Assembly (NCBI GenBank): GCA_029964075.1 | Contig: CM057150.1 | Location: forward strand, 2,879,717 to 2,943,716 | Reading direction: 5' to 3' | DNA length: 64,000 nt | Origin: Patiria pectinifera | Taxonomy: Eukaryota; Echinodermata; Asteroidea; Valvatida; Asterinidae | Notes under the pieces: model-generated | Seen by the model: only the letters and a program-made list of their open reading frames with translations | Database searches by the model: none | Told to the model about the DNA's origin: nothing | Made by a program: the position numbers and the translations under genes | In this document: positions 1-12,600 of the stretch, one piece after another | Numbering within the stretch: position 1 is the stretch's first letter | Layout of the letters: each line of letters starts with the position of its first letter

Positions 1-473
1 TTGTCCAAACTAGCATGACGTCTTGGGTATTTGTTATAGTGGGCAAACTCATGGAGCTTTATTTAGGTTTTTATTTAGGTTGTGTTGAAAATCAATGTTG
101 TGAACATTTATTAGAAAACTTGTGTGAAATTCCCCCGACTTTTTCAATTGTCAGTATTTCTTATCAAAGAAAAAAATGCAAAAGGTCATCCCATACTAGG
201 TCAACTGATTATATATTAACTGCAATGTGTACTTTAGCTTCAACCCTTGGAAAAAAATCCCTTGGGTTGAATCAAAAATGCACTTTGTAGTTAATACATA
301 ATCGGTGGGTATTCGTTGAATGCACTCCCACTATGATTAGGAGTGACTCATTGTAAACCATTATCATCGTTGACGCTTTGTCACTGGCATATATGTATTT
401 ACACAAATGTTTTTTTCCCCAACTTTAGCCTCCTTTACGCTGACCTCAAAAAATAGTGCGTTTTGTTTTCCGT

Positions 474-558
474 TTTGAGTACTGCTCCTACGTCAATCAC
501 TTTGGAGTCCAAATTCCAGATGACTGTGGGTTCGCCCTGATGAAACGCCACTAGCAAA
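474..558 (+). promoter_or_regulatory. Gene 1 proximal promoter / 5' UTR block conserved with gene 2
   Basis: The block around 485-518 contains CGTCAATCACTTTGGAG followed by AAATTCCA. The same two motifs in the same order precede gene 2 on the other strand (56450-56412: CGTCAATCACTTTCGAG, then AAATTCCA). CGTCAATC starts 68 nt before the ATG in gene 1 and 69 nt before it in gene 2. The rest of the upstream sequence is much less alike. This suggests a retained core promoter or 5' UTR element. The reverse complement GTGATTGACG resembles homeodomain (PBX-type) and CRE half sites, but that reading is inference. No TATA box is evident. Confidence 0.55.
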
Positions 559-637
559 ATGGCGTCCGTGAAGTACGCAGTAATACTGCTAGGGTTCTGG
601 GTCCGGATCTCCGGCTGTACACTGTTAGATGCACATG
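559..637 (+). CDS. Gene 1 exon 1: signal peptide
   Basis: ATG at 559 opens 26 codons plus one base, ending at the donor G|GTAAGT. The hydrophobic core VILLGFWV is typical of a signal peptide, followed by small residues and Asp-Ala-His near the end. Gene 2 exon 1 is also 79 bp with the same start (MASV) and the same DAH-plus-phase-1 ending. That supports the start codon choice. Confidence 0.85.
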
Positions 638-3600
638 GTAAGTCAAAAAAAAATTATGGCTAAGGCTAAAAAAAATTCTCCGGTTTCTGGTATGGAGCTT
701 GTCCAAAAGGTTGTGCGGCGACGGGGCATTTTTTTTTTTTTACCCGACTTTTTTGCTTCAAATGTCGGCTGATGACTGCAAATGGTGCCCGACTAAACTT
801 AGTGCAAATTCTATATCATAACCCCATCTAAAAACACGTTGAAATTGCGCAGCAGCAGAATTCCAGTCAAACCAGTGAGTTTGGCGGTTTTGAGACATCA
901 TCTTTCATTTTGCCGACGCGCATGGCTACGGCGACGCGCGCGCATACCAGAAACCGGAGACTTTTTTTTTTGGCCTAAATGAATCACATTTAGTATTGGG
1001 TTTCTAAAGGTCACAGGGGTATTTGGGTTTAAACGTATTTACACTGAGTACCTTATATTTTCTTGAGTGATGTGATAAAAAAAAGTAGGAGAGAATCGAA
1101 CCCCACGACGTCTAGCTGCTGTCACCAGCAGGTACATGTACCACGAGTACTATCGCCGGGGTTATGTACATACAACATTATGTTTTGCCCCCTTTGCATT
1201 TTTGGCTGTTTCGGCACTTTTGCCGAAACAGCCTTTGTTTTCGTTAAGATTTTTTTTCTTTTGTCTGTTTTGGCACTTTGCCGAAACAGCCTTTGTTTTC
1301 GTTAAGATTTTTATTTTTTTTATTTATTTTTTTTTGGCTTTTTCGGCACTTTCGCCGAAACAACCTTTGTTTTCGTTAAGATTTGTTGTTGTTTTTTTGG
1401 CATTCTTTTTGTCTTGATTTTTTTGGCTTTTCCGCAAAAAGCGAGAAAGCCTTTCTTTTTGTTCTCATTTTTGGCTTTTCCGCAAAGTGCGTAAAAGCTT
1501 TTCTTTTTGTTCTGATTTTTTTTTTATTTCTTTTTGTCGCCTAAATCCCATAAACTTTGTACACGTTTTTTCTCAGTGCCACTTTTGGCATTAATCTTTG
1601 TCATACATCATTGAAAGTTACCACAGGCATAGTCCCTATAGCAAACATGTGTCCCAAAGAGTGACGTCATGGTGACGTCATCAAGTGATTTATTGTAGAT
1701 TTTTTAATATTTTATTTTTCCCATAGACTTTGTACACTTTGACTTTGTAAGGGTGTTAGTCTCTTGGCTAAAAGTATTCTTCAAAATGTATTCTTCAAAT
1801 AATCTGCCAATGACGTCATGCAATCTTCGAGCGCCCTCTAGCGACAGGTTGAACATTTGCAAAAAATTATTTTGAATAGATGTCTGTGGCGAAGTTTGAC
1901 GGAATCGCCTAAATATTGGTGTATATAATGACCGTGACCGACTTGAGACGTGTGCGAAGTTTTAGGCGAATGACGTCATCAGACCGGAAGTTATAGTAAA
2001 AAAGACCCTTTTTCATTTGAAAATTCCTGAAAAATCAACCGTGGCAGTTTTTATGTAAGTTTTTACTTCAATTGTCGATTTAAGGGTAGGTCTAAAACAT
2101 TTCAAAGCTTCGAGGCAATAAGCGAACTCGGACATGCCCTGCGCACGCTTAAAACATCAGGTTGACAATACCTCTGCTCTAAAGCATGCACAAAACGTCT
2201 ATATGTACATTACATAAACGTACGTCACGCACATACATCGTATGTCAGTCAGCCTGCAGAGCACGTGTTGCCGAGGTCAAATCCTGTCCACATCACAGTG
2301 ACCGTTTTAGCCGATTTTCGACAGATTTTATGTTCATACATGCGCAAAGTCAGGGACGTATAATAGAAAAATCATTATGCCGAAAAGCCCTATGTTACGT
2401 ATTTGAAGGTGCAGTTTTCCTGCAGTGGGATTTTCCACAAGTCTTTTCCTATACAACACTGACATCTTACTGAGTAGTTCTGAACTTCAGCCGAGAATTA
2501 CTATGAGGAGGAAAGAGAAATCGTTTTTTTTTTCGCGCTGTCATTCGATTGAACATATTCCTGAGGGTCAGAATATCAAGTAATATTTCATAAAAATGTT
2601 TCAGTTCAAAGGCAAATTACAAATTTAAAGGTGCAATTTTTCTGCACTGGATTTTTTTAGCCCGTTGACTTTGTACATGTTTTCAAGCCACCATTTCTAT
2701 AACTTGGCGATCTGGAATCGTCATCAATGTTACAGCCAAGGAAAACCCTCATACAGAAATTATGTTACGACTATGACGTCATGATGACGTCATCAACTAA
2801 TTTTTTTTATTGATTTTTGAAAATGTACGTGCATATTATGAAGTCCTATATCTACAGAACTGTAAGTCTGATTGGGTTGAAACTTGGTGCGTTGCTAGAC
2901 CGGGATGTGTTATAGGTAAAAAAAAATAGGTGACGCCATGATGACGTCATCAGGAGATTTTATATGAATATTTGAAGTTTTTTTTATCTTTAAGCTATAT
3001 CTATGAACGTAACATGCAAAATTCAAAATTGAAATTCTTTGTGTATTTGGTCTGTAAGGTAAAAGGTATTTGCACAAAATTTTGAAAAAAAATATCTGAC
3101 ATCATTATGACGTCATAAAAATGCGATTTTTCAAAATACATATAAGGAAAGGTCTGACTGTCATGAAACCTAGTGGGTAGGTAAATAGTGGTTCTAGTAT
3201 ACACAATTTAAAGTGACGTCACGATGACGTCATCGTTTGGTTTATATATTTTTTAGATTTAATTTTAATTTTATTCTGCTTCCACAAATTGCACACTTTC
3301 TTTCATCAGATTGACATTAAACTTGGTTCAAACCAAAATCACAATGACAAAATGTGCATTGAGAAGGGTCTTAAGGATGACGTCATTGCATGGCAAGTGA
3401 CATCATTTGATAAAATTATACTTTAGGAATTATTCTAAGCGTTTTGAGCAACCTTTAACTGCATGAAGCACCCTGAAAAGTGACTGCGAAAGGACAAACG
3501 AAACAAATATTTGTAAAATGCGAAAAGCCCTGTGTTCTGTTTGCAAACAGACATACAGCTCTAGTTTTTCTTTCTTCTATTTGTGTCGCCTAAATCCCAA

Positions 3601-6600
3601 AGACTTTGTACACGATTTTTCTGCTCACTACTTTTGGCATAAATCTTTGTCATATATCATTCAAAGTTTGCATAAGCATAGTCCCTATAGCAAAGATGTG
3701 TCCCGAAGAGTGACGTCATGGTGACGTAATCAACTTATTTATTATAGATTTTTGAATATTTAATTTTTCCCATAGACTTTGTACACAGAAATTTTTTAAA
3801 AATGTCGGTTTTCAAAGGGCATTTTCGACTCTTTGCCAGTAATTCATTTACACCACTCTTTGTCCAAGCAAACAACATTTTGGAACGATGACGTCATGAT
3901 GACGTCATGATGGTCGAAAAAGGCCAAAACCGGAAGTGGCTTATTATTTAAAAGTGGTAATAGATATGAACTTGCTTTTAACGGTGTTAGCCTCTTGGCT
4001 AACAGTATTCTTTAAATCCTCTACCGATGACGTCATTTAACTTTCGAGCGCCCTCTAGCAACAGGTTGAAAATTTTTCAATTTTTTTTGTTTGAATAGAT
4101 GTCTGTAGCGAAGTTTTTCGGAATCGCCTAAATATTGGTGTGTATGATGACCTTGACCCACTTAAGATGTGTGCGAAGTTTCAGGCGTATGACGTCATCA
4201 GACCGGAAGTTCCGTTGAAAAGACCTTTCCTTTTTCAAAAATTGCTGACAAATCAATCCGTACAGATATAATCTTGAATTGCAAATTACATGATAGCGTA
4301 AACATTTGCCTCAACAGTCCCAAGTTCCCAGCTTGTCAAAATGTTCACACAGTTGACGCGGCGTCGGCAAAAACAAACCCTTGCGCAAGTTGCGGCAGAG
4401 AGCTTTAAAACATGCACAGGACTTCAACATGTATAGCACGTACACGTGGCTTTGAAATGTCGTACAATGTACATTACATCCCTTCATTCTCGCCAAAAGA
4501 GGGCAGTACATAACTTTAACGGTTGTGCAAGGCAGCTTAAAACGAGCGGCACAGCATCTTATTAACACTTTTACGGGATCAAAAGGATGGCGCGTTACAA
4601 AACAAAATAAGGCACACGGTATTAAGTGAATGGCCCACCATTCGCCAATCAGTAACTTTAATGATTGTATGGGCGCATAGGCTAAGCTATGCAAGGCTTC
4701 GTTATCCTGATCTGCACACTTTTACGGGATCAAAATAAGGACAGCGCGTCACCAAAAAATATAGCGGCACACTTTAAAAAGTGAATGGCCAATCGTAGAC
4801 TTGTCTCAGTGATTTTTGTTCTGCTTTAGGGGAAAGGGCAAACAGACAGATGTCGTTCCTTTCTTAGTATACATGTAGATACCAAATCAGAAGCCATGAT
4901 GATGTCATAATGGGTCTCAGTGCATCATCTTAAAGGAGTACAGTCTGGAAGTCATAAATCTATATATGTATAACAAACATAACAACAGCACATAAAATAA
5001 TAATGCATTCAAAACAGAAAAACATCACATTAAATAAAAAAAAAAATAATGCAGAAAAATAAATTTCAAAGCCGTTGAACAAAAAGTTGTTGTTAAAACA
5101 AAATGACTGCACTAACTTATGTTATTAAAACTTCACACAATCATATTATTTATTCAAATGAGTACGTGCTCAGATGATAAGTCTCATTACACTCCAACCC
5201 GCCCCCCCCCCCAAAAAAAAAGAAACAATCAGTTCAAAAAAAATAGAAGACAAATTTGACTTATTTTTTATAAAGTATTTTATTGAAGAACAGGCTTGGT
5301 TGACGACTTGTTGGTTGCTACAGTGGGAAAAGGCAAATATGTAACAATTGCAATTGACCAAAATACCAATAATTCAAATGTCTTCATGAAAGATGTCACC
5401 TTTTTTAGTACATGTACTATCAAAATGTTTGAGAATGACAATATTATTTCTTAACACTTCAGAAACGGAGGAAAAGACAAATATAATCTAGAAGTAAGAT
5501 AAGTCCTATTTATCGTTACCATATCTGATATCCTTTGAAATTGTTGAATCTTTTGGAAATGTAAAGGATTACTCACAATATAAGTAAAGGTTGTGTATAT
5601 TTACTTGCTTAACAGTCAACCCGTCTCTACCAGCATGCATATTGCTCACAACACTCCCCCCCCCCAAAAAAAATAGAAGTCAAATTAAACTTATTCCTTG
5701 TAAAGTATTTTAATTTTGAGCATGCTTGGCTTATGACTTGTTGGTTGCTACATTGGAAAGGGCATATATGTGACAATAGCTTTAAATATAATTGACCAAC
5801 ATTAAAAATGTCTACATCATCCGTTGATAGATGTCGTCGCTGTACATGCACTGTACATCAAAATCCTTAACAATTGACAATATAGCTCATTTCTTAACAC
5901 AATTAAAAAACAGCGGAAAAGACAATTTCATCTAAAAGTGAGATAATTGCATACATGTACAAAGTGTCCCTGATAAATGTTACTGAGCATTTATAAAGTG
6001 TTTTGATGGATAACATGAAGACTACACATTTACAGCTAAAATAGTGAAGAGGGAAAACTGTTCCCCAAAACATACTCCAGAATGCAGAAAAACCTTCAGA
6101 GTTGTAAAGCATGTCTCCACACCTATCTAGGGCATGACACAAGAAATTATCTCAGTACACAAACACGCTTAATAAGCCCCCCCCTCCATTTTAACAATCA
6201 AACTAAAACTGAATGTGTTCATACAAACATAAAGATGAACAGTTGCACACTGCCAGTTGTATCACGTAGCATGAACTTGTATCACGTAGCATTAACTTGT
6301 ATCATCATAAATACAAATTGAACATTATTATGTTCCACAACACTGATACATTTAACTTCAGACAGCCCCCCCCCCAAAAAAAAATATATATATAGCGTCA
6401 TACGTTTACCTTCACAATGAAAAACAATTTCAATTACTTGCCGCTTATTTTCAAAATTGTCCAAATCAATCACCTATAAAAGTATTAATTTCGAGATCTT
6501 CTCCCTGATTCTTGTGACCGCAAATGAGCTATAGTAATACCTTTAGTCCAAATTTACAAACACTATCGATAAGATCTCTGTTCATTGTGACACCAACTTC

Positions 6601-9600
6601 TATATGGAAGTCAATATCGTGTCACCGTAACATAATTTATTGTAATTAAACACAAAGAAAAGTCATGATGACGCCATCATCAAATTCGACATGGGTTTGT
6701 GGCATTTTAAAGGTCATTGCCCAAACGGAATAAACACGCTAAATTCAAAATTCTTGCTGTTAAGGGTATGTCAGGTCAGACATTTGCACAAATGGGAATT
6801 TAATGTTTAAAACACACATGAAACACGGTGAAGGTAGATAATATTATTAATATGCAACTCCCAATTAAATTGCGTCACAATCACGTCATCAGTTCATGCT
6901 TTATTATTTGTTTCATTTGTTTAGATTTCTTTCAACTCACACAATTTAACATCATCTTTGCTCAGATCGACTTCACACGGCACTAGATCAATTTTAATAT
7001 TGGGCACTGACTACACTCGTATCATCACGTCATCATGGGCCGCAAGCTTTATGAACTTTGAACCAAAAAAAATAAAATTAAAATGACTGCATATGTATTA
7101 GCAAAAAAAGCATAAAGTCATACAAAAATAATTAGCGGAAAAGCCCTGTGTTCTGTTTTCAAACCGACATAGATCTCTAGTTTTTTCCTCTTCTTCTTCT
7201 CCAAAAACGCCATTCAATTTGTACACGTTTTTTCTCTACACGACTTTAGTGCTTTTGCAACTTCGGATTTTCATCAAACTTATACCAATGAAGGGCCCTT
7301 ATGCAAGGATGATCCTAGAACAATGATGTCATGATGACGTCATCGACTAATTTATTATAGATTTTTGAATATTTAATTTTTCCCATAGACTTTGTACAAA
7401 GACATTTTAAAAAAATGTCGATTTTCGAAGGGCATTTTCGACTCTTTGCCAGTAATTCATTTACACCACTCTTTGTCCAAGCAAAAACCCTAATTCAAAC
7501 AACATTGTATAATGATGATGTCATGATGACGTCATCCTGTGTTTATTTATAGGCAATTAAATTATGACACTCTTTAATAAAAATGCATAAGAAATCAACC
7601 GTACGCGTCCGCAGCATTCTGTTGCCGGCAAGTGGTAGAGTAGGTTGAGGTCTTTATTTCATTCAGTGTGCGTGAAATCACGTACCCTTGCTTTCGGTCG
7701 AAAAAGGCCGAAACCGGAAGTTGCTTATTATTTGAAAGTGGTCATAGATATGAACTTGCTTTTAACGGTATCAGTCTCTTGGCTGAGAGTATTCTTCAAA
7801 TCCTTTCCCGATGACGTCATGCAATCTTCGAGCGCCCTCTAGCGAAAGGTTGACATTTTTCAAAAATGTATTTTGAATAGATGTCTGTGGCGAAGTTTGT
7901 CGGAATCGCCTAAATAAAGGTGTATATGATCACCTTGACCCACTTAAGACGTGTGCGAAGTTTTAGGTGAATGACGTCATCAGACCGGAAGTTATAATAA
8001 AAAGACCCTTTTTCATTTGAAAATTCCTGAAAAATCAACCATGGCAGTTTTTATGTAAGTTTTTACTTTAATTGTCGATTTAAGGGTAGGTCTAAACATT
8101 TCACAGCTTCGAGGCAATAAGCGAACTCGGACATGCCCTGCGCACGCTTTAAACTTCAGGCCGACAATACCTCTGCTCTAAAACATGCACAGAACGTCTA
8201 TATGTACATATACGTACGTTACGCACATACATGTACATCGTATGTCAGTCAGCCTGCAGAGCACGTGTTGCCGAGGTCAAATCATGTCCACATCACAGTG
8301 ACCGTTTTAGCCGATTTTCGGCTAACTTTGACAGATTTTATGTTCATGCATGCGCGTATCATAAAAAATCATAATTTTAAAAACCCTATGTTACGTATTT
8401 AAAGGTGCAGTTTTCCTGCAGTGGGATTTTCCACAAGTCTTTTCCTGATATCTTACTGAGTAGTTCTGAACTTCAGCCGAGAATTACTATGAGAAAGAAA
8501 GAGAAATCGCATTATTTTCGCGCTGTCATTCGATTGAACATATTCCTAAGGGTCAGAATATCGAGTAATATTTCATAAAAATGTTCAGTTCAAAGGCAAA
8601 TTACAAATTTAAAGGTGCAATGTTTCTGCAGTGGGTTACCGCCAAGGAAGACCCTCATACAAAAATTATGCCAAATCTATGACGTCATGATGACGTCGTC
8701 ACCGTGCATATTATGAAGTCCTACATCTACAGAACTGTAAGTCTAATTGGGTAGAAACTTGGTATGTGGCTAGACCGGGATGTGTTAGGCCTATAGGTAA
8801 AAAAAAAATAGGTGGTCGAGACCTGAACATGATTTTTGCGGGAGTTGACAGAATTATCGAGGGTCTTCATTTTTTAAATAATGTGCAAATAAATCACGTG
8901 ACCCTTTCTTCTGGTTGAAACCGGAAGTGCTTTGTAATTTAAAATTGGTGAAAGACGCGAACTTGCTTTCAACGATGTTTGCTCTGGCTAAGTTGTTCTT
9001 TACCATAATATTATAGTAATAGATGAAACTTTATGTGACGTCATCATGACGTCATCACGTGACATGTGACGTCATAATTCAAAGCCCTATGCGAATGGAA
9101 TCACATAAATTATATGCCACCATTTATTATAAACAGAACTACACATTCTTCGTTCGTGGAACACATGTCACATGTCACAAAAAGCTACCAAAACAGCCCT
9201 ATGTTTGTCCACAAACATATGTCTGGTTCTTATTAAAATGATGTTAAAAAATTCAACTTGAACACGGGACAGGAACGTCAGGGTACATTTGATTTCATCA
9301 GAACTATCTTTAGTAAAGTGAGGCTGGTAATCATTGAGAAGTGGTGTTCGAAAATGCAGCAAGTGGTATGTTAAAGGCAATAAACAACAATGTTCAATTG
9401 CCTATATCTATAGAGCTCCATTCAATTTACGTGAAACTTGGTTTCTATATCGATTGGGACTTCTTTTACCTGAAAATTGAAGTGACGTCATAAAAAGTTT
9501 TATCATTGTCATGTGACGTCACATTAATTATGCATGATATTATTTAAAGGCCCATATCCACAGATAAGGTCTTAGGTTGCATTCAACTAAAAAACTGATA

Positions 9601-12600
9601 TCTACATAGACAAGGTCGTGTTTCAGTTGACAATTGAAATGACGTCACGATATCATTCATATGTAATGTGACGTCACATTGAGTATTGAAATAGACAGGG
9701 ACGTATAATTTTTGCATTTAATGTCAATACTAAGCACATAAAGAGTACCGTGTGGACATGTTTCCGTAACATAAGCGTCAGTATTATGTCATCACGTGAT
9801 ACGTGACATCAAATTAAAGGGGTAATTTTAGAACTTTATGCCTACAGAAATTCGATTTTTTATTTGGAGTTAACTTGGGATTTGACTCAACCTTTATGTG
9901 TTATAGATGAAATGTGAAGTAAAGTCTAGATGCAGTTATCAAGTGTCATCACATAAAAAAAAATCAAATTCCTATATCTACAGAACTGTATATCCAAACT
10001 GATTGTAACATGGTATGTACATGTACCTATACCGGGACATATTATAGATGAAGTAACGTCATCATGAATCACATTAAAAATATATATTCATGACCTATAT
10101 CTAAAGAACTATAAATCCAAGGTGGTTGTAACTTGGAGGGTACCTATAACGCAATGTGTTATAAAAGAAAATGGAACTGAAATCATAATGACGTCACACC
10201 TATCATGAAACACAATACATTTGCTTTTTTCATCACGTATAAGTGCTTCTAGCGGCTTTCCGAGTTTGGGCCAGTAAACTCGGAAAGAAAACAGTACTTC
10301 TAGCGGTACACTGTTATGTTGCTAAAACCCTTTGTCAATAAACCAGCCCCTGTTATCAGATAATGCTGCTAATCCCCTGCACTCTTATCAGCTGAGTGAC
10401 AGCACAGTTTCATCACACACAGAGTACACTGTTTATTACAGCCCCACGGCCGGTTCGAACATGCATGTACTTCGTGGCATTGAATTGATTTTATGGTGAC
10501 TAAAAACGATGGAGCATGTTTTGTAAATAATACACATATACTTTGATTTCACAAAGGTTTGCAGGTAAATTTGTTTGGTGTATATACATTTCCATGCTGG
10601 ATTGCTACTGTTTGTATTTCGTTGTTGAACATAACATTCTTTTTTTTTCGTTCAGTACACTTTGATACTGACATTTTTAGTGTAGGTATAATACTGAATT
10701 TTTTAGTAGGCCGCCCGGCGTTACCGGCCGTCCGCGCCGGACGGCTCTGATTTGTTTCCCAAGCAACTACTGCATGCGGCGAGCGGCACATTGTGAAGCC
10801 CGCCGACTGCGCTGCTCTTGCTATTTTTGTGATCATGATGCACTCACAGTCACAGTACTGTCCTTATAATGTACTATCCGTTCTCTCTTCGAGTTTCACC
10901 CTGATTTGTTGTTTACCCAATTACTATTTTAGCAGTACAAATGTTACTCACTTTCAATTGAGACATCGAACGAACAATGCCATGTGCAGTAATCGCGTAA
11001 TTAATAAAGATGAAGTCGATTTTTTTTCGACTTGCTGATAATTTCCGCGCAATATTATAGAGCCTAGAGGCGGACCCAATTTTTGTTTCGAGCAAAGTCG
11101 TGCACGTGGCGGGCAAAGGAGGCACTGCTGGCTCATTCAGTTTGTGGGGTGTCGAATTACAGGAGACTAAAACCTAACACGCATAATAACCTGACCATGC
11201 ACACGGGCTCAAATATCCTAATGAACTTTGAAAATTCAAAACAAAAAATGTGCTCAACTGATCGTTTTCAAATTTTGAGACATTCATCCTGAGTATTTGC
11301 TGTGTACTTCCACAAATTATTGTCAAATTCGTTGCAGATCCGGTTTTAACAGAAGTAACGCGGTGCGCGTTCTTCCGCCTTCTAGTGCCGATCTGGAAGG
11401 TCACGACCAGCACCGCTTTTCGCGGCACTTCGTGTACACTCGGTTTCTGGGTGAGATTTCCCGGAGGGAAACCGGGTGTTCTGATTGGCTGAAGAGATTT
11501 ATCGTGGGCTTTTCCGAACAGATCCGAAGCAAGACACTGATTTCACATGGTGTGTGTTCGAGCGTTTCACAAAGAGTGGAGATACGAAGTTATGAAAATT
11601 TGCAGCATCGTTTTTCAAGTGTGCACGGTGTGCGTGTACTGCCTGGCCACTCCTACCTGGATACGCTGCGCTGGCCGGTCGGCACTGGGCCATGTGCGTG
11701 GCATGCAGTGTTTCGTGCCCCCGTGCCGCGTGGGACAATTGTTGCTCAGTGGATCGGTTCGTCCGTTTCTGCTTCCAATTGCAGAGCTTTATTTCTGTGA
11801 AATGTTCACTGGGGATAGTGAAAAGGGCACTTACTTATATTTTAGTGGAATTGACAATAAAAGATGTAAAGTGAATTGTATTTATTCACCGTTTGCGACC
11901 GATAATTCCAGTCATTGACTTCGCCCCTGAAATGGAATATCAACCACTTCGCCCCATATTCATCGCCGGTGTAACAGCCACATTGCCCCAAGTCACTTCG
12001 GCTATCGCCCCAAATATTTCTCCACGTATTTATTTTCCAAAAATTATGAACAAAACGCTATTAATTAAAATCATCATGATCATTTACATATAATTCTTTT
12101 ATCCTACTTAAGGTAATATTTTTGAAATTAGCCAACAGACAGGGGTAGTTTATTTTCAGACACTAATTATCCTAGAATGGATAAGTTTAGGTTGGGTCCA
12201 CATTTTTAATACAAGGGAAGCAAAGAGTTAGTTGACTCAACACTCCAAAGTGTAAATTTTCTTTCAAGGTCAGAAATGGGTGAACATGTACATGTAACAC
12301 AAATTGGGTTCAAAATACATAATACAAACTATATGTACCTCAGACATTGTCCCTTTTTGGCAAGACATTGAAACAGATTTCTAGTGGAGGAAATACGCAA
12401 TGTATAAGGCCTGTATCCAAAAAAATTGGTCTGGTTTGGTTGTAACTCGGAATGTGCCTAGACCGGGTTGTGTTGGAGGTGTTATAACGTTATGATGACG
12501 TCATTACATGTCATGTGGCTTTACAGTTATGCATTTTCCTAAGGCTGATGTTCACTTGACTATTTTGTCCGATTTGGTTGTAACTTGGAATGTATCTATA

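Noticed and set aside
4311-4694. 127-codon frame on the minus strand
   Set aside because: It crosses a local direct repeat, has no domain similarity and no splice support.
11297-11918. Overlapping open frames of 123 and 167 codons in the GC-richer part of gene 1 intron 1
   Set aside because: No recognisable domain, no splice context, and the frames overlap with different products; most likely composition-driven.
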